64,000 bases of DNA. Origin: Loktanella sp. PT4BL (GTDB lineage: Bacteria; Pseudomonadota; Alphaproteobacteria; Rhodobacterales; Rhodobacteraceae). The first letter of the stretch is position 1; each line of letters begins with the position of its first letter. A program made the position numbers and the translations under genes. The notes under the pieces were generated by a model. That model was not told the origin of the DNA, did not search any database, and worked only from the letters and a program-made list of their open reading frames with translations. The stretch lies in assembly GCF_003201935.1 (NCBI RefSeq), contig NZ_QJJL01000001.1, positions 855,417 through 919,416 of the forward strand. The letters run 5' to 3'. This document shows positions 34,486-44,453 of the stretch, piece by piece.

Positions 34486-34917
34486 TTAGACGCGGGAACG
34501 CAATTGCTGTTGGCGCTTTATCGCACCAAAATATTGCTTGGGCCGCTCGGGACGTGACGATTTGATATCGCGCAGTTTGCGGATCAGCTCCCGCCCGGCC
34601 CTGGGCAGCCCGTAAGATGCATAGCGCGACATCCACGAGGGCAGCTCTTCAACCGCATGGGCATGCAGGACCATCTTTCTTTCCTGCGCAGTCAACTGGT
34701 CAAAAGGCACCTCACAGGTTTCCCTGCGCATCAGGTCAACACAAAGCGCCATCAGGCTCTGTTCCGCGTCATCAAGAGTTGGGGCAGCAAATGTTGTGAG
34801 ATACCGGTCAGCCAATTGATGATTCAACTTGGCGAAGCGACGCCGCACCAATTGATGACCAAAAAGCCAGATTGCCACAACACTCATGAACAAGAACAAA
34901 ATACTCACTGGCAACAC
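34486..34917 (-). CDS. Membrane-anchored hypothetical protein
   Basis: 143 residues. One N-terminal membrane segment (MLPVSILFLFMSVVAIWLFG), then a basic, helical cytoplasmic part with RRRFAKLNHQLADRYL and an Arg/Lys-rich tail. I recognise no family. It ends 18 bp before the GTG alternative start of the transporter pair and may share its transcript. Confidence 0.6.
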   Translation of the reverse strand: MLPVSILFLFMSVVAIWLFGHQLVRRRFAKLNHQLADRYLTTFAAPTLDDAEQSLMALCVDLMRRETCEVPFDQLTAQERKMVLHAHAVEELPSWMSRYASYGLPRAGRELIRKLRDIKSSRPERPKQYFGAIKRQQQLRSRV

Positions 34918-35033
34918 CGATCCATTTTACTGCCCCACGATACCTTATGTAGTACACGTTTGTCGATAATTCGTCTTAATTAGTACATTCCCAAGTCGTT
35001 CAGATAACAGAAGATGAATATGTTGTTTCGTCG

Positions 35034-35061
35034 TTGACACCTCATGCAGCCGCTTTATAAG
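35034..35061 (+). promoter_or_regulatory. Sigma70-type promoter of rpsD
   Basis: TTGACA at 35034-35039 and TATAAG at 35056-35061 with a 16-bp spacer. The resulting transcript would have a ~100-nt leader before the rpsD start at 35170. Confidence 0.55.
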
Positions 35062-35169
35062 CCGCTTATTCATTGGTGTTGGTGGCCCGCGCAAGCGGAA
35101 CCCTGTCGTCCCGGCCAAATCCGGGGAAAGGACAACGCCCTTCGCAATATAAAAGAAGGAGATCAGCGT

Positions 35170-35790
35170 ATGACTAAACGTACCGCTGCCAAGTACAAAA
35201 TTGACCGCCGGATGGGCGAAAACATCTGGGGTCGTCCAAAATCACCCGTCAACCGTCGTGAATACGGCCCCGGCCAGCATGGTCAGCGCCGCAAGGGCAA
35301 ACTGTCCGACTTCGGAACACAGCTGCGCGCGAAGCAAAAGCTGAAGGGTTATTACGGCGACCTGACCGAAAAGCAGTTCCGCCGCATTTATGGCGAAGCC
35401 GAGCGTGTAAAAGGCGATACAGGTGAAAACCTGATCGGTCTGCTCGAGCGTCGTCTGGATGCCGTTGTTTACCGCGCCAAATTCGTGCCAACCGTCTTTG
35501 CTGCGCGCCAGTTCGTGAACCACGGCCACGTCACAGTGAACGGCAAGCGCGTCAACATCCCGTCCTACCGCGTAAAGGAAGGCGACGTGATCGAAGTGCG
35601 CCAGAAGTCCAAGCAGCTTGAGCTGGTTCTGGTCGCGTCCCAACTGCCAGAGCGCGATGTGCCTGATTACATGGACGTCGACCATAACAAGATGACAGCG
35701 ACTTTCGTGCGCACACCGGGCCTAGGCGATGTGCCATATCCGGTCACGATGGAACCAAACCTCGTCGTCGAATTCTACGCCAAGAACTAA
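35170..35790 (+). CDS. rpsD: 30S ribosomal protein S4
   Basis: 206 residues, the usual length. AAGGAG lies about eight bases before the ATG. Conserved blocks: [20 protein letters not shown] near the start, [18 protein letters not shown], and the S4 RNA-binding domain [20 protein letters not shown] followed by [21 protein letters not shown]4 initiates assembly of the small subunit by binding 16S rRNA. It stands alone rather than in the alpha operon, common in alphaproteobacteria. A hairpin terminator follows at 35831. Confidence 0.97.
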   Translation: MTKRTAAKYKIDRRMGENIWGRPKSPVNRREYGPGQHGQRRKGKLSDFGTQLRAKQKLKGYYGDLTEKQFRRIYGEAERVKGDTGENLIGLLERRLDAVVYRAKFVPTVFAARQFVNHGHVTVNGKRVNIPSYRVKEGDVIEVRQKSKQLELVLVASQLPERDVPDYMDVDHNKMTATFVRTPGLGDVPYPVTMEPNLVVEFYAKN

Positions 35791-35830
35791 TCCTGGCAAT
35801 TCTTCGGCGATATGCCGGAGCACACTCTTC

Positions 35831-35859
35831 AAGGCCGCTCCGATCCGGGGCGGCCTTTT
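35831..35859 (+). terminator. rpsD terminator
   Basis: AAGGCCGCTCC pairs with GGGGCGGCCTT around a 5-base loop (one G-T pair), followed by TTTTC. It lies 41 bp after the rpsD stop and 80 bp before the hisC start. Confidence 0.8.
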
Positions 35860-35940
35860 CATTTCCAAGGCCCACCAATCCACTGGCTTTGCATCCTGCG
35901 GGGCGATAGAACGGGCGAAACGAGACGGGAACGGACTTTC

Positions 35941-37026
35941 ATGGCGGACGGCATTCAACCCCAACCGGGCATTCTGGACATCGCACTTTACAAAGGTGGC
36001 GATGCACATCTGGACGGCGTCAGCAATGTGCTCAAGCTGTCGTCAAACGAAAATCCTTTAGGTCCAAGCGACGCCGTCAAAGAGGCGATCGTGCGGGCAA
36101 CCCATGATTTGCACCGCTATCCGCCAACAGACCACGCGAAACTGCGTGCAGCGATTGCAGAGGTTTGGCATGTCGATACCGAACGCGTTTTCTGTGGCGT
36201 TGGTTCTGGCGATGTCCTGAAACTTCTGGCCGAGGCCTATGCCGGCCCCGGTGATGAGGTTGTCTTTACCGAACACGGCTTCTCCATGTATCCGATCTAT
36301 GCCCACGCCTGCGGTGCGACACCCGTCGTGGTGCCCGAGAACGAGCGCGTCGTTGATGTGGATGCGATCCTTGCGGCCTGCACGGACAAGACGAAACTGG
36401 TCTTTATTGCCAATCCGGCCAACCCCACGGGCACAATGATCGGCAGCGCCGAGGTGGCACGTCTGGCCGAGGGTCTTCCGCCGCAAGCGCTTTTGGTGCT
36501 GGACGGCGCATATGCGGAATTTGTCGACGGGTTCGATGCAGGCAAAGCCTTGGTCGAAGCCCGCGAGAATGTCTTCATGTCGCGCACGTTTTCGAAAATC
36601 TACGGCCTCGGCGGCATGCGTGTGGGTTGGGGCTATGGCCCTCAGCCGATCATTGATGTGCTCAACCGCATCAGAGGGCCTTTCAATCTTTCTTCAGCTG
36701 CACTCGCTGCAGCGGAAGCAGCGGTGCGCGATACCGCGCATACCGAAAAGTGCCGTATCGAGAACGCCAAATGGCGTGATTGGCTGGCGAATGCTCTGGC
36801 CGAACTGGGCGTGCCATCTGATACTTCTACTGCCAACTTCATCCTTGCGCGGTTTGCCGATGAGGCCGAGGCGACAGCCTGCGACGCGCATCTGCGTGCA
36901 AATGGGATCATTGTGCGCCGTGTTGCGGGCTACGGCCTGCCGCACTGCCTGCGGATTACGATCGGTGATGAAAGCGCCTGTCGCCGCGTCGCCCATGCGG
37001 TCGCGCAGTTCAAAGGGGCCAAGTGA
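35941..37026 (+). CDS. hisC: Histidinol-phosphate (or aromatic amino acid) aminotransferase
   Basis: 361 residues from the ATG at 35941; the frame extends upstream across the rpsD terminator, so that start is rejected. PLP aminotransferase of the HisC family: [58 protein letters not shown] and [20 protein letters not shown] with the PLP lysine. The next gene, a prephenate/arogenate dehydrogenase, overlaps by one base (TGATG), so the pair may make tyrosine or phenylalanine; HisC proteins are often broad for imidazole and aromatic substrates. Confidence 0.9.
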   Translation: MADGIQPQPGILDIALYKGGDAHLDGVSNVLKLSSNENPLGPSDAVKEAIVRATHDLHRYPPTDHAKLRAAIAEVWHVDTERVFCGVGSGDVLKLLAEAYAGPGDEVVFTEHGFSMYPIYAHACGATPVVVPENERVVDVDAILAACTDKTKLVFIANPANPTGTMIGSAEVARLAEGLPPQALLVLDGAYAEFVDGFDAGKALVEARENVFMSRTFSKIYGLGGMRVGWGYGPQPIIDVLNRIRGPFNLSSAALAAAEAAVRDTAHTEKCRIENAKWRDWLANALAELGVPSDTSTANFILARFADEAEATACDAHLRANGIIVRRVAGYGLPHCLRITIGDESACRRVAHAVAQFKGAK

Positions 37027-37949
37027 TGGCCAAGGTATACGACCGCGTTGCGCTGATCGGGCTTGGCCTGATTGCCTCCTCCATGTGCCACGCCATGCGT
37101 CGTGCAGGTCTGGCCGGTGAGATCGTGGGGTATGCACGGTCTGATGCAACACGCGATACGGCGCGCGAGATCGGGCTTTGCGATCATGTCTATGACACGG
37201 CAGCAGAGGCCGCCAAGGACGCAGACCTTGTGGTGCTCTGCGTGCCGGTCGGCGCCATGGAAAGCGTCGCGCAGGAAATCGCTCCGGTCCTGAAACAAGG
37301 TGCCACGGTCAGTGATGTCGGTTCCGTCAAAAGCACGGTGATCGAGGCCGTGGGTCCGCATATCCCCGAGGGCGTACATTTTGTTCCCGCGCACCCGCTG
37401 GCAGGCACCGAACATTCGGGTCCGCGCTCTGGCTTTGCAGAGCTTTTTGACAACCGTTTCTGCATCATTGTTCCTATTGAGGGGTCCGAGCGTGCCGCCG
37501 TTGACCGGCTGATTGACCTGTGGCGCGGCATGGGCGCATTGATTGATGAAATGGACGCCGAGCACCACGATCTGGTGCTGGCGGTGACCAGCCACACGCC
37601 GCACCTGATTGCCTACACGATGGTTGGTGTCGCCGACGATCTGCGCCGTGTCACCGATAGCGAAGTCATCAAATACTCTGCTGCCGGTTTTCGCGATTTC
37701 ACCCGTATCGCGGCCTCGGATCCTGTGATGTGGCGCGATGTTTTCCTGAACAACAAAGAAGCGACACTGGAAATTCTGGGACGTTTCACGGAAGAGCTCT
37801 TTGCCTTGCAACGCGCCATCCGCCAAGGGGACGGGGATCATTTGCATGATTACTTTACCCGCACCCGCGCGATCCGGCGCGGCATTATCGAGGCAGGCCA
37901 GGATACCGACGCACCTGATTTTGGCCGCGTGAAAGTGCGCAAAGAGTGA
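37026..37949 (+). CDS. tyrC: Prephenate/arogenate dehydrogenase
   Basis: 307 residues from the ATG at 37026. NAD(P)-binding start VALIGLGLIASSMCHAMRRA (GxGxxA/S pattern), then DLVVLCVPVGAM, VSDVGSVKSTVIEA, and the dehydrogenase core HFVPAHPLAGTEHSGPRSGF. The later stretch HHDLVLAVTSHTPHLIAYTM contains the conserved His residues. It oxidatively decarboxylates prephenate or arogenate in tyrosine synthesis. No fused chorismate mutase domain. It lies between hisC (1-base overlap) and the extensin-like gene (GTGA overlap). Confidence 0.88.
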   Translation: MAKVYDRVALIGLGLIASSMCHAMRRAGLAGEIVGYARSDATRDTAREIGLCDHVYDTAAEAAKDADLVVLCVPVGAMESVAQEIAPVLKQGATVSDVGSVKSTVIEAVGPHIPEGVHFVPAHPLAGTEHSGPRSGFAELFDNRFCIIVPIEGSERAAVDRLIDLWRGMGALIDEMDAEHHDLVLAVTSHTPHLIAYTMVGVADDLRRVTDSEVIKYSAAGFRDFTRIAASDPVMWRDVFLNNKEATLEILGRFTEELFALQRAIRQGDGDHLHDYFTRTRAIRRGIIEAGQDTDAPDFGRVKVRKE

Positions 37950-38767
37950 AGCGTTGGGCGATCCTCTGTATCGCCATGGTCCTGTCTGGCCCAGTGATTG
38001 CGCAGGATATCGTTCGCCCTGTGGCACGCCCTGTTTCAGAAACGCTGCCTGAAAATACCGTCAGGCCAGTTGCGCGCCCCGTTGCGCGCCCGCTTCTCGA
38101 ATATGGCGCGCAGACGCGACCAGTGTTCCGCGCCGAGCGCAACCTTTTCGCCTTTAGTCCGAATGCCATCGCGCTGTCTTTGCGCCCTGCGGTGCGCCCC
38201 GCCTCCATCGAAGCCGCCGCGGAAGAGCGGCGTCTTGCGCGCGCGCGCGGACAGGTCTGTGGCAATCCCGCGATCCAAGGCACAGTTGTCGGCACGATCA
38301 ACGGGGCAGGGGCCTGCGGGGTGACGGATGCGGTGAAACTACGCTCTGTTGCCGGTGTCTCTCTCAGGCCGCAGCCGACGATTGATTGCCGCACAGCGCG
38401 TGCGCTGAATACGTGGGTCGAACGTGGCGTTCTGCCTGCAGTGGGCGGCGAGGGTGGTGGCGTGTCCTCTTTGCGCGTTGTGTCACACTATGCCTGCCGG
38501 ACGCGGAACAACCAACCTGGTGGGCGCCTTTCGGAACATGCTTTTGGACGGGCGATTGATATTGCAGGCATCCAGTTGCGCGATGGCAGCGAGATGACGC
38601 TGCTGACAGATTGGAACTCGGCTGATCATGGGGCGCAATTGCGCGCAATGTGGCGGGCGGCGTGCGGACCATTTGGGACAGTGCTTGGCCCCGAGGCGAA
38701 CCGCTTCCACCGCGATCACTTTCATTTTGACACCGCACGCTATCGCAGCGGGTCGTTCTGCCGCTGA
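37946..38767 (+). CDS. Secreted extensin-like protein
   Basis: 273 residues from a GTG overlapping the tyrC stop. A signal peptide (WAILCIAMVLSGPVIAQ) is followed by a Pro/Arg/Val-rich repetitive segment with four ARP-type motifs (RPVARPV). The C-terminal extensin-like domain includes CGVTDAVKLRSVAGVSLRPQ, YACRTRNNQPGGRLSEHAFG and FHRDHFHFDTARY. His/Asp pairs in the HAFGRAIDIAG and HRDHFHFD motifs resemble peptidase-like metal sites. Function in the cell envelope is unknown. Common next to tyrC in relatives. Confidence 0.85.
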   Translation: MKRWAILCIAMVLSGPVIAQDIVRPVARPVSETLPENTVRPVARPVARPLLEYGAQTRPVFRAERNLFAFSPNAIALSLRPAVRPASIEAAAEERRLARARGQVCGNPAIQGTVVGTINGAGACGVTDAVKLRSVAGVSLRPQPTIDCRTARALNTWVERGVLPAVGGEGGGVSSLRVVSHYACRTRNNQPGGRLSEHAFGRAIDIAGIQLRDGSEMTLLTDWNSADHGAQLRAMWRAACGPFGTVLGPEANRFHRDHFHFDTARYRSGSFCR

Positions 38768-38953
38768 TCCGTGCCAAGTCGTGCTTTACCCTTTTGAACG
38801 CTAGGCCTATAAGCGCACACATGTTGCGGCAGATGATCATAAGCATTATTTGCCCGGCGGCCTGAAACCTTTCACGCCTGCCGGGAAAAGGTGTCAGCGT
38901 GCGCGCACCGATCCAACGTGATAAATCCATATGACTGCTAAAGGACGCCACCC

Positions 38954-41914
38954 ATGTGCGCCGAAACACCCGACTATAAACAAACCCTGAACCTGCCCCG
39001 CACCGATTTTCCCATGCGCGCCGGATTGCCCAAGCGCGAGCCCGAGTGGTTGGAACGCTGGGCGCAGATCGGCGTCTATGACCGCCTGCGCGAAAAGGCC
39101 GAAGGACGCAAACCTTTCACCCTCCACGATGGCCCACCCTATGCCAACGGGCATCTGCATATCGGCCACGCGCTGAACAAGATCCTCAAGGATATGGTCG
39201 TGCGCAGCCAGCAGATGATGGGCCGCGATGCCCGCTATGTGCCCGGTTGGGATTGCCACGGTCTGCCGATCGAATGGAAGATCGAGGAGCAATACCGCGC
39301 CAAGGGCCGTGACAAGGATGACGTGAACGTCGTCGATTTCCGTCAGGAATGCCGCAAGTTCGCCGAAGGCTGGGTGGATATCCAGCGCGAGGAATTCAAG
39401 CGTCTGGGCATCACCGGCAACTGGGCCGATCCGTATCTGACGATGAATTTCCACGCCGAACGCGTGATCGCCGAGGAATTCCAGAAGTTCCTGATGAACG
39501 GCACGCTCTATCAGGGCTCCAAGCCCGTGATGTGGTCGCCGGTTGAGAAAACCGCGCTGGCCGAGGCCGAGGTTGAATACCACGACCGCCAGACCGATGC
39601 GATCTGGGTGCGGTTTCCTGTGGCCCCTGCGGGTGAGGAACTGGCGCTGCTCGACGAAGCCACTGATTTTGACGACGCTCTGTTCGATATCGCAACCGAT
39701 CTCAAGAACGCGACAGTCCTGATCTGGACGACAACGCCTTGGACCATCCCGCAGAACCGCGCGGTCTGTTTTGGCCCCAACATCGCCTATGGCCTCTATG
39801 AAGTCATCGGCCGTCCCGAGGAATGCTGGGCGACTATCGGAGAGAAAATCCTCGTGGCCGACGCGCTCGCTGAAGAGGTTTTTGCTGCTGGTCGTTTGGT
39901 CGGTGACGAGATGATCCGCCGCGTCCGCGATGTGTCGACTGAGGAACTCGCGGCGCTGACCCTCGCCCACCCGCTGCGCGGCGCCGAAGGCGCGTGCGGT
40001 GAATGGGACTTTGATGTACCCCTGCTTGCTGGCGAACATGTCACGAGTGACGCCGGTACCGGCTTTGTGCACACAGCCCCCAGCCACGGTGACGATGACT
40101 ATGCCATCGGGGTCAAGCACGGCTTGCCGATGACCTATAACATCCTTGATGACAGCTCTTACCGCGATGACCTGCCGTTCTTTGCGGGCGAGTGCATCCT
40201 GAAACCCAACGGAAAACCCGGTGGTGCGAACAAGGTCGTCATCGACAAACTGGTCGAGGTCGGCGCGCTGCTGGCGCGTAAACGCATCACGATCTCGGAC
40301 GCGCATAGCTGGCGCTCCAAAGCGCCTGTGATCCGTCTGAACCGCCCGCAGTGGTTTGCCGCCATCGACAAACCCGTCGGTGACGGTCAGGACGACTACG
40401 GCACGACGATCCGCGAGCGCGCGTTGCGGTCTATCGACGAATTGGTGACATGGACCCCGAAAACAGGCCGCAACCGCCTTTATTCGATGATCGAAGCGCG
40501 CCCTGACTGGGTGCTGTCGCGCCAGCGCGCATGGGGTGTGCCGCTGACCTGTTTCGTCAAGAAGGACACGCAGCCCACAGACCCTGATTATCTGCTGCGT
40601 GATCCAGAGGTGAACGCACGGATCTTGGACGCTTTCGAGACTGAAGGTGCAGATGCTTGGTACAAAGAGGGCGCGAAAGAGCGGTTTCTGGGCAACACGG
40701 TGAATCACGAGGACTACGTGCAGGTGTTCGATATCCTTGACGTCTGGTTCGACAGCGGTTCGACCCACGCTTTCGTCCTGCGCGATCGCGCCGACGGGTC
40801 CGAGGACGGCATGGCCGATCTCTACCTCGAAGGCACAGACCAGCACCGCGGGTGGTTCCATTCATCCATGCTGCAGGCCTGTGGCACAATGGGCCATGCA
40901 CCTTATCGCGGGGTTCTGACCCACGGGTTTACGCTGGATCAGAAGGGCATGAAGATGTCCAAATCCATCGGCAACACCATCGCACCCGAGCAGGTGGTCA
41001 ACCAATATGGCGCGGATATCCTGCGGCTCTGGGTGGCGCAGTCGGACTATACGGCCGACCTGCGGATCGGGGATGAAATCCTCAAAGGTGTGGCCGACAG
41101 CTATCGCCGCCTGCGCAACACCATGCGGTATATGCTGGGCTCGCTGGCCGATTTCACCGAAAGTGACCGGATCGCACCTGCCGAGATGCCCGAGCTGGAA
41201 CGCTGGGTTCTGCACCGTCTGGCGGAACTGGATACCCAAGTGCGCGAAGGCTATGCGCGCTATGATTTCCAGGGCGTGTTCCAGGCTGTCTTTACCTTTG
41301 CCACCGTTGAACTCTCGGCCTTCTACTTTGATATCCGCAAGGACGCGCTTTACTGCGACGGCGACACGACCCGTCGCCGTGCTGCGCGCACTGTGCTCGA
41401 TATCCTGTTCCACCGCCTGACCAAATGGTTAGCCCCGATGCTGACCTTCACGATGGAAGAGGTCTGGCTGGAGCGGTTCGGGGCGGACGACAGCTCGGTC
41501 CACCTTGAGGACTTTGCCGAAACCCCTGCCGAATGGCGCGACGATGCGCTGGCTGCGAAATGGGCCGAGGTGCGTAAGGTCCGCCGCGTTGTGACCGGCG
41601 CGTTGGAGGTCGAGCGTACCGCAAAGGTCATTGGCGCCTCGCTTGAGGCGGCACCGACTGTCTATGTCAACGCCGACACCGCCAAGCTGTTGGAGACCGT
41701 CAGCTTTGATGATCTCTGCATCACATCAGGCATCGTTGTTTCAACGGATAACGCGCCAGAAGGTGCGTTCACGCTGGACGAAGTGGCCAATGTCGCGGTG
41801 GTCTTTGGCCGTGCGGAAGGCGAGAAATGCCAGCGCTGCTGGAAAATCCTGCCCGATGTCGGCACCCATACACACGCAGGTGTCTGCGGGCGCTGTAACG
41901 AAGCACTCGGCTGA
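38954..41914 (+). CDS. ileS: Isoleucyl-tRNA synthetase
   Basis: 986 residues, with AAAGGA ahead of the ATG. Class I synthetase: HIGH-type site PPYANGHLHIGHALNKILKD, KMSKS loop KGMKMSKSIGNTIAP, the editing domain with TTTPWTIPQNRAV and GTGFVHTAPSHGDDDY, and a C-terminal zinc-finger-like EGEKCQRCWKILPDVGTH ending with CGRCNEALG. The protein is of the bacterial type and full length. It overlaps the next gene by one base. No T-box leader is seen upstream. Confidence 0.97.
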   Translation: MCAETPDYKQTLNLPRTDFPMRAGLPKREPEWLERWAQIGVYDRLREKAEGRKPFTLHDGPPYANGHLHIGHALNKILKDMVVRSQQMMGRDARYVPGWDCHGLPIEWKIEEQYRAKGRDKDDVNVVDFRQECRKFAEGWVDIQREEFKRLGITGNWADPYLTMNFHAERVIAEEFQKFLMNGTLYQGSKPVMWSPVEKTALAEAEVEYHDRQTDAIWVRFPVAPAGEELALLDEATDFDDALFDIATDLKNATVLIWTTTPWTIPQNRAVCFGPNIAYGLYEVIGRPEECWATIGEKILVADALAEEVFAAGRLVGDEMIRRVRDVSTEELAALTLAHPLRGAEGACGEWDFDVPLLAGEHVTSDAGTGFVHTAPSHGDDDYAIGVKHGLPMTYNILDDSSYRDDLPFFAGECILKPNGKPGGANKVVIDKLVEVGALLARKRITISDAHSWRSKAPVIRLNRPQWFAAIDKPVGDGQDDYGTTIRERALRSIDELVTWTPKTGRNRLYSMIEARPDWVLSRQRAWGVPLTCFVKKDTQPTDPDYLLRDPEVNARILDAFETEGADAWYKEGAKERFLGNTVNHEDYVQVFDILDVWFDSGSTHAFVLRDRADGSEDGMADLYLEGTDQHRGWFHSSMLQACGTMGHAPYRGVLTHGFTLDQKGMKMSKSIGNTIAPEQVVNQYGADILRLWVAQSDYTADLRIGDEILKGVADSYRRLRNTMRYMLGSLADFTESDRIAPAEMPELERWVLHRLAELDTQVREGYARYDFQGVFQAVFTFATVELSAFYFDIRKDALYCDGDTTRRRAARTVLDILFHRLTKWLAPMLTFTMEEVWLERFGADDSSVHLEDFAETPAEWRDDALAAKWAEVRKVRRVVTGALEVERTAKVIGASLEAAPTVYVNADTAKLLETVSFDDLCITSGIVVSTDNAPEGAFTLDEVANVAVVFGRAEGEKCQRCWKILPDVGTHTHAGVCGRCNEALG

Positions 41915-42351
41915 TGGAATATGGTGATCCCAAGTCTGTGGAACGCATGCTGGCGGATTTCGACCGTCAGGGTGCGATGCAGACTATGGGGATCACCGTC
42001 GCGGATGTGGCACCAGGGCGCGTGATCCTGCAAATGCCGTTCAATCCGGCGTTTTCCCAGCATCACGGATTCATCCATGCAGGCACGGTCACATCGGGCA
42101 TGGATAGCGCCTGCGGCTTTGCCGCGCTGACGTTGATGGACGCGGAAAGCGAAGTGCTGACCGTGGAATTCAAATGCAGCTTCATGGCGCCCGCAAAGGG
42201 CCAGTCATTCCGGTTTGAGGGCAATGTGCTCAAGTCCGGCCGCACGCTGACCTTCACCGAAGGCCGCGCCATCGCGATCGACGGAACGCAGGAAAAGACG
42301 ATCGCCACGATCACGGCCACGATGATGGCGGTGCGCGGACTCAAGCCGTGA
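41914..42351 (+). CDS. PaaI-type hotdog thioesterase
   Basis: 145 residues. Hotdog fold with MPFNPAFSQHHGFIHAGTVT (catalytic HGG-like region HxGFIHAG) and SGMDSACGFAALTLM, then LTVEFKCSFMAPAKGQSFRF. Such enzymes hydrolyse acyl-CoA thioesters; the substrate is open. The ATG overlaps the ileS stop by one base and its stop overlaps the ogt start, so the three genes form an operon. Confidence 0.85.
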   Translation: MEYGDPKSVERMLADFDRQGAMQTMGITVADVAPGRVILQMPFNPAFSQHHGFIHAGTVTSGMDSACGFAALTLMDAESEVLTVEFKCSFMAPAKGQSFRFEGNVLKSGRTLTFTEGRAIAIDGTQEKTIATITATMMAVRGLKP

Positions 42352-42797
42352 TTTGCGCTCATTCGCCTGTGGGCGCGTTGGGGGCAGATGCGGTTGATGG
42401 TGCCGTGACGGCATTGCATTGGGGGCGCGAGGGTACGCTGACCGAAGGGCCGCTACACCAGCAGATGGCCGATGAACTCTCGGCTTACTTTGCAGGAACG
42501 CTCCGGCAATTCCGCACGCCGGTGGCGCCGCGAGGCAGTGCGTTTCAACAGCGCTTTTATGCGGCACTCTGCGCCATCCCCTATGGCGAAACCCGCACCT
42601 ACGGCGATCTGGCCAAAGAGCTTGATGTTTCCGCGCAAGCCATCGGGCAGGCCTGCGGGGCCAATCCGATCGCGATCATTATTCCGTGTCACCGGGTCTT
42701 GGCGGCGGATGGTTTGGGCGGATATTCCGGTGCTGGCGGGATTGAGGCGAAGGTCGCCTTGCTGCGGCTTGAAGGTGCAGCCGGTTTGTTGATTTAG
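42348..42797 (+). CDS. ogt: Methylated-DNA--protein-cysteine methyltransferase
   Basis: 149 residues from a GTG overlapping the thioesterase stop. Active-site motif IIPCHRV with the acceptor Cys; IPYGETRTYGDLAKEL and GQACGANP form the helix-turn-helix region that flips the damaged base. Repairs O6-methylguanine in a one-time reaction. Ends 4 bases inside the convergent phosphatidylcholine synthase gene. Confidence 0.92.
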   Translation: MICAHSPVGALGADAVDGAVTALHWGREGTLTEGPLHQQMADELSAYFAGTLRQFRTPVAPRGSAFQQRFYAALCAIPYGETRTYGDLAKELDVSAQAIGQACGANPIAIIIPCHRVLAADGLGGYSGAGGIEAKVALLRLEGAAGLLI

Positions 42798-43492
42798 GCG
42801 GTTTCGCGGGCCGGAATGACCTGCTGGGCAACCCCTGCAAAAAGCAGGTAGACCGAAGTCAGGACCAAGCCCCAATGCGCCCAGCTGTTGGGATGGAAAT
42901 CCACCCAAGCGGCCCAGCCTGCAAAGAACGTCCACCCCAAGGCCATCGGCAAGGTAACCACCCGCCAACGCTCGGTCCGGACCGGATGGACGAATTTCAG
43001 CGGCGCAAACATGGTGATGGCAAGGCTGCCGACCAGTACAAGGGACACCCAGAAATTGGGCTGCAAAGCAAAGATCACCAGCACCAGCATATTCCAGCAT
43101 CCGGGAAAGCCGGAGAATGAATTATCTTTAGTTTTCATGCGTGTATCAGCAAAATACATGGCGGACGCAAAGGTGATGATGATAATCGCGAACCACCCCG
43201 TCCAACCGGGCAAAAGGCCGGATTTGAAAAGCGCATAGGCGGGTACAAAGACGTAGGTCAGATAATCAATGATCAGATCGAGCAGCACACCATCAAAGGC
43301 GGGCGCGTTGGTTTTGACGTCATATTTGCGCGCCAGCGGCCCATCAATGCCATCGACAAAGAACGCAACCACGAGCCAAAGGAACATCAGGCTCCATTGT
43401 TCTTCGACTGCGGCTAGCATGGCCAGCATGGCAAAAACGGCACCGGTTGCAGTGAGGAGGTGAACGAGAAGAGCTTTTGCGCGAAGTGTCAT
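42794..43492 (-). CDS. pcs: Phosphatidylcholine synthase
   Basis: 232 residues from the ATG at 43492; the upstream extension to 43531 looks unlikely. CDP-alcohol phosphotransferase signature DGIDGPLARKYDVKTNAPAF plus DGVLLDLIIDYLTYVFVPAY, giving D-x2-D-G-x2-A-R ... G-x3-D-x3-D. Several membrane helices surround it. It joins CDP-diacylglycerol and choline to phosphatidylcholine, a membrane lipid typical of alphaproteobacteria. Confidence 0.9.
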   Translation of the reverse strand: MTLRAKALLVHLLTATGAVFAMLAMLAAVEEQWSLMFLWLVVAFFVDGIDGPLARKYDVKTNAPAFDGVLLDLIIDYLTYVFVPAYALFKSGLLPGWTGWFAIIIITFASAMYFADTRMKTKDNSFSGFPGCWNMLVLVIFALQPNFWVSLVLVGSLAITMFAPLKFVHPVRTERWRVVTLPMALGWTFFAGWAAWVDFHPNSWAHWGLVLTSVYLLFAGVAQQVIPARETA

Positions 43493-43534
43493 GAAACCGT
43501 CATGGGGGAAAACAAGTGGAGGGGCAACCAATTC

Positions 43535-44449
43535 TCAGGCTTTTGGATGTGCCTTTTCATAAACAGACATCAAGTGTGCCGCATCGACTGCCGTATAGGC
43601 CTGTGTGGTTGAAAGAGAGGCATGGCCCAACAGCTCCTGAATGGTGCGCAAATCGCCGCCTGCGGCCAGAAGATGGGTGGCAAATGAGTGGCGCATCGCA
43701 TGGGGTGTTGCGGTGGCAGGCAGGCCCAGTTGCAGGCGGGCCTTTTCCATCACCTTCTGGATCGCGCGTGGTGACAGGACGCCGCCACGGGTGGCGCGAA
43801 ATATCGGGGCGTCGTCGGCGACGGGATAGGGGCACAGGCGCAGGTAGGCGTCCACTGCATCACGCGCAGGGGCAATCACGGGGACGATCCGTTCCTTGTT
43901 CCCTTTGCCGACGATCCGCAACACATCAGGCAAGGGCACGTCGCGGCCCGTAAGGCCCAGGGCCTCGGAAATTCGCAGGCCACAGCCGTAAAGGAGTGTC
44001 ACAACCGCAGCATCCCGCGCGGCAATCCAAGGATCGTTCGATTGCAGTTCAACCGTCTCGATCATCTCCGAGGCGGCGTCTATTTCAAGCGGGCGCGGCA
44101 GTTTGCGCTGGAATTTCGGGGCGCGGGTGGCCAGGACGGCTGTGGGCTCGAACCCTTCGCGCTCTGCGAGCCAGCGGTAGAAGGATTTCACCGCCGACAA
44201 GGACCGCGCCAAAGAGCGCGCGCCGACACCACGGGCACGCTCATGGGCCATCCATGCGCGCATGTCGCGGATCGTGACGCGGGCGATGGGAGCAAGACCC
44301 TGGCTGCCACCATTATGCGCGGTCATGAACGCCAGAAACCCGAGCACATCGGTTTGATACGCCTTCAATGTATTCTCGGCGGCCCCGGCCAGCGCACGCT
44401 GGCCTGCGAGCCACGCGCCCAAGGCGTCTGAGAGCGCAGGCGCGATCAT
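43535..44449 (-). CDS. xerC: Tyrosine recombinase XerC
   Basis: 304 residues from the ATG at 44449; the frame is open upstream but enters the DUF484 gene. Catalytic set: Arg in YGCGLRISEALGL, Lys in IVGKGNKERIVPV, His/Arg in PHAMRHSFATHLL, His in LLGHASLSTTQ and the Tyr nucleophile in AYTAVD. The N-terminal SAM-like domain has AENTLKAYQTDVLGFLAFM. With XerD it resolves chromosome dimers. Directly follows DUF484, a frequent arrangement. Confidence 0.9.
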   Translation of the reverse strand: MIAPALSDALGAWLAGQRALAGAAENTLKAYQTDVLGFLAFMTAHNGGSQGLAPIARVTIRDMRAWMAHERARGVGARSLARSLSAVKSFYRWLAEREGFEPTAVLATRAPKFQRKLPRPLEIDAASEMIETVELQSNDPWIAARDAAVVTLLYGCGLRISEALGLTGRDVPLPDVLRIVGKGNKERIVPVIAPARDAVDAYLRLCPYPVADDAPIFRATRGGVLSPRAIQKVMEKARLQLGLPATATPHAMRHSFATHLLAAGGDLRTIQELLGHASLSTTQAYTAVDAAHLMSVYEKAHPKA

Positions 44450-44453
44450 CGCA

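Noticed and set aside
38894..40861. 655-codon frame antisense to ileS
   Set aside because: ileS is complete on the plus strand with all class I motifs; the antisense frame is a high-GC codon shadow.
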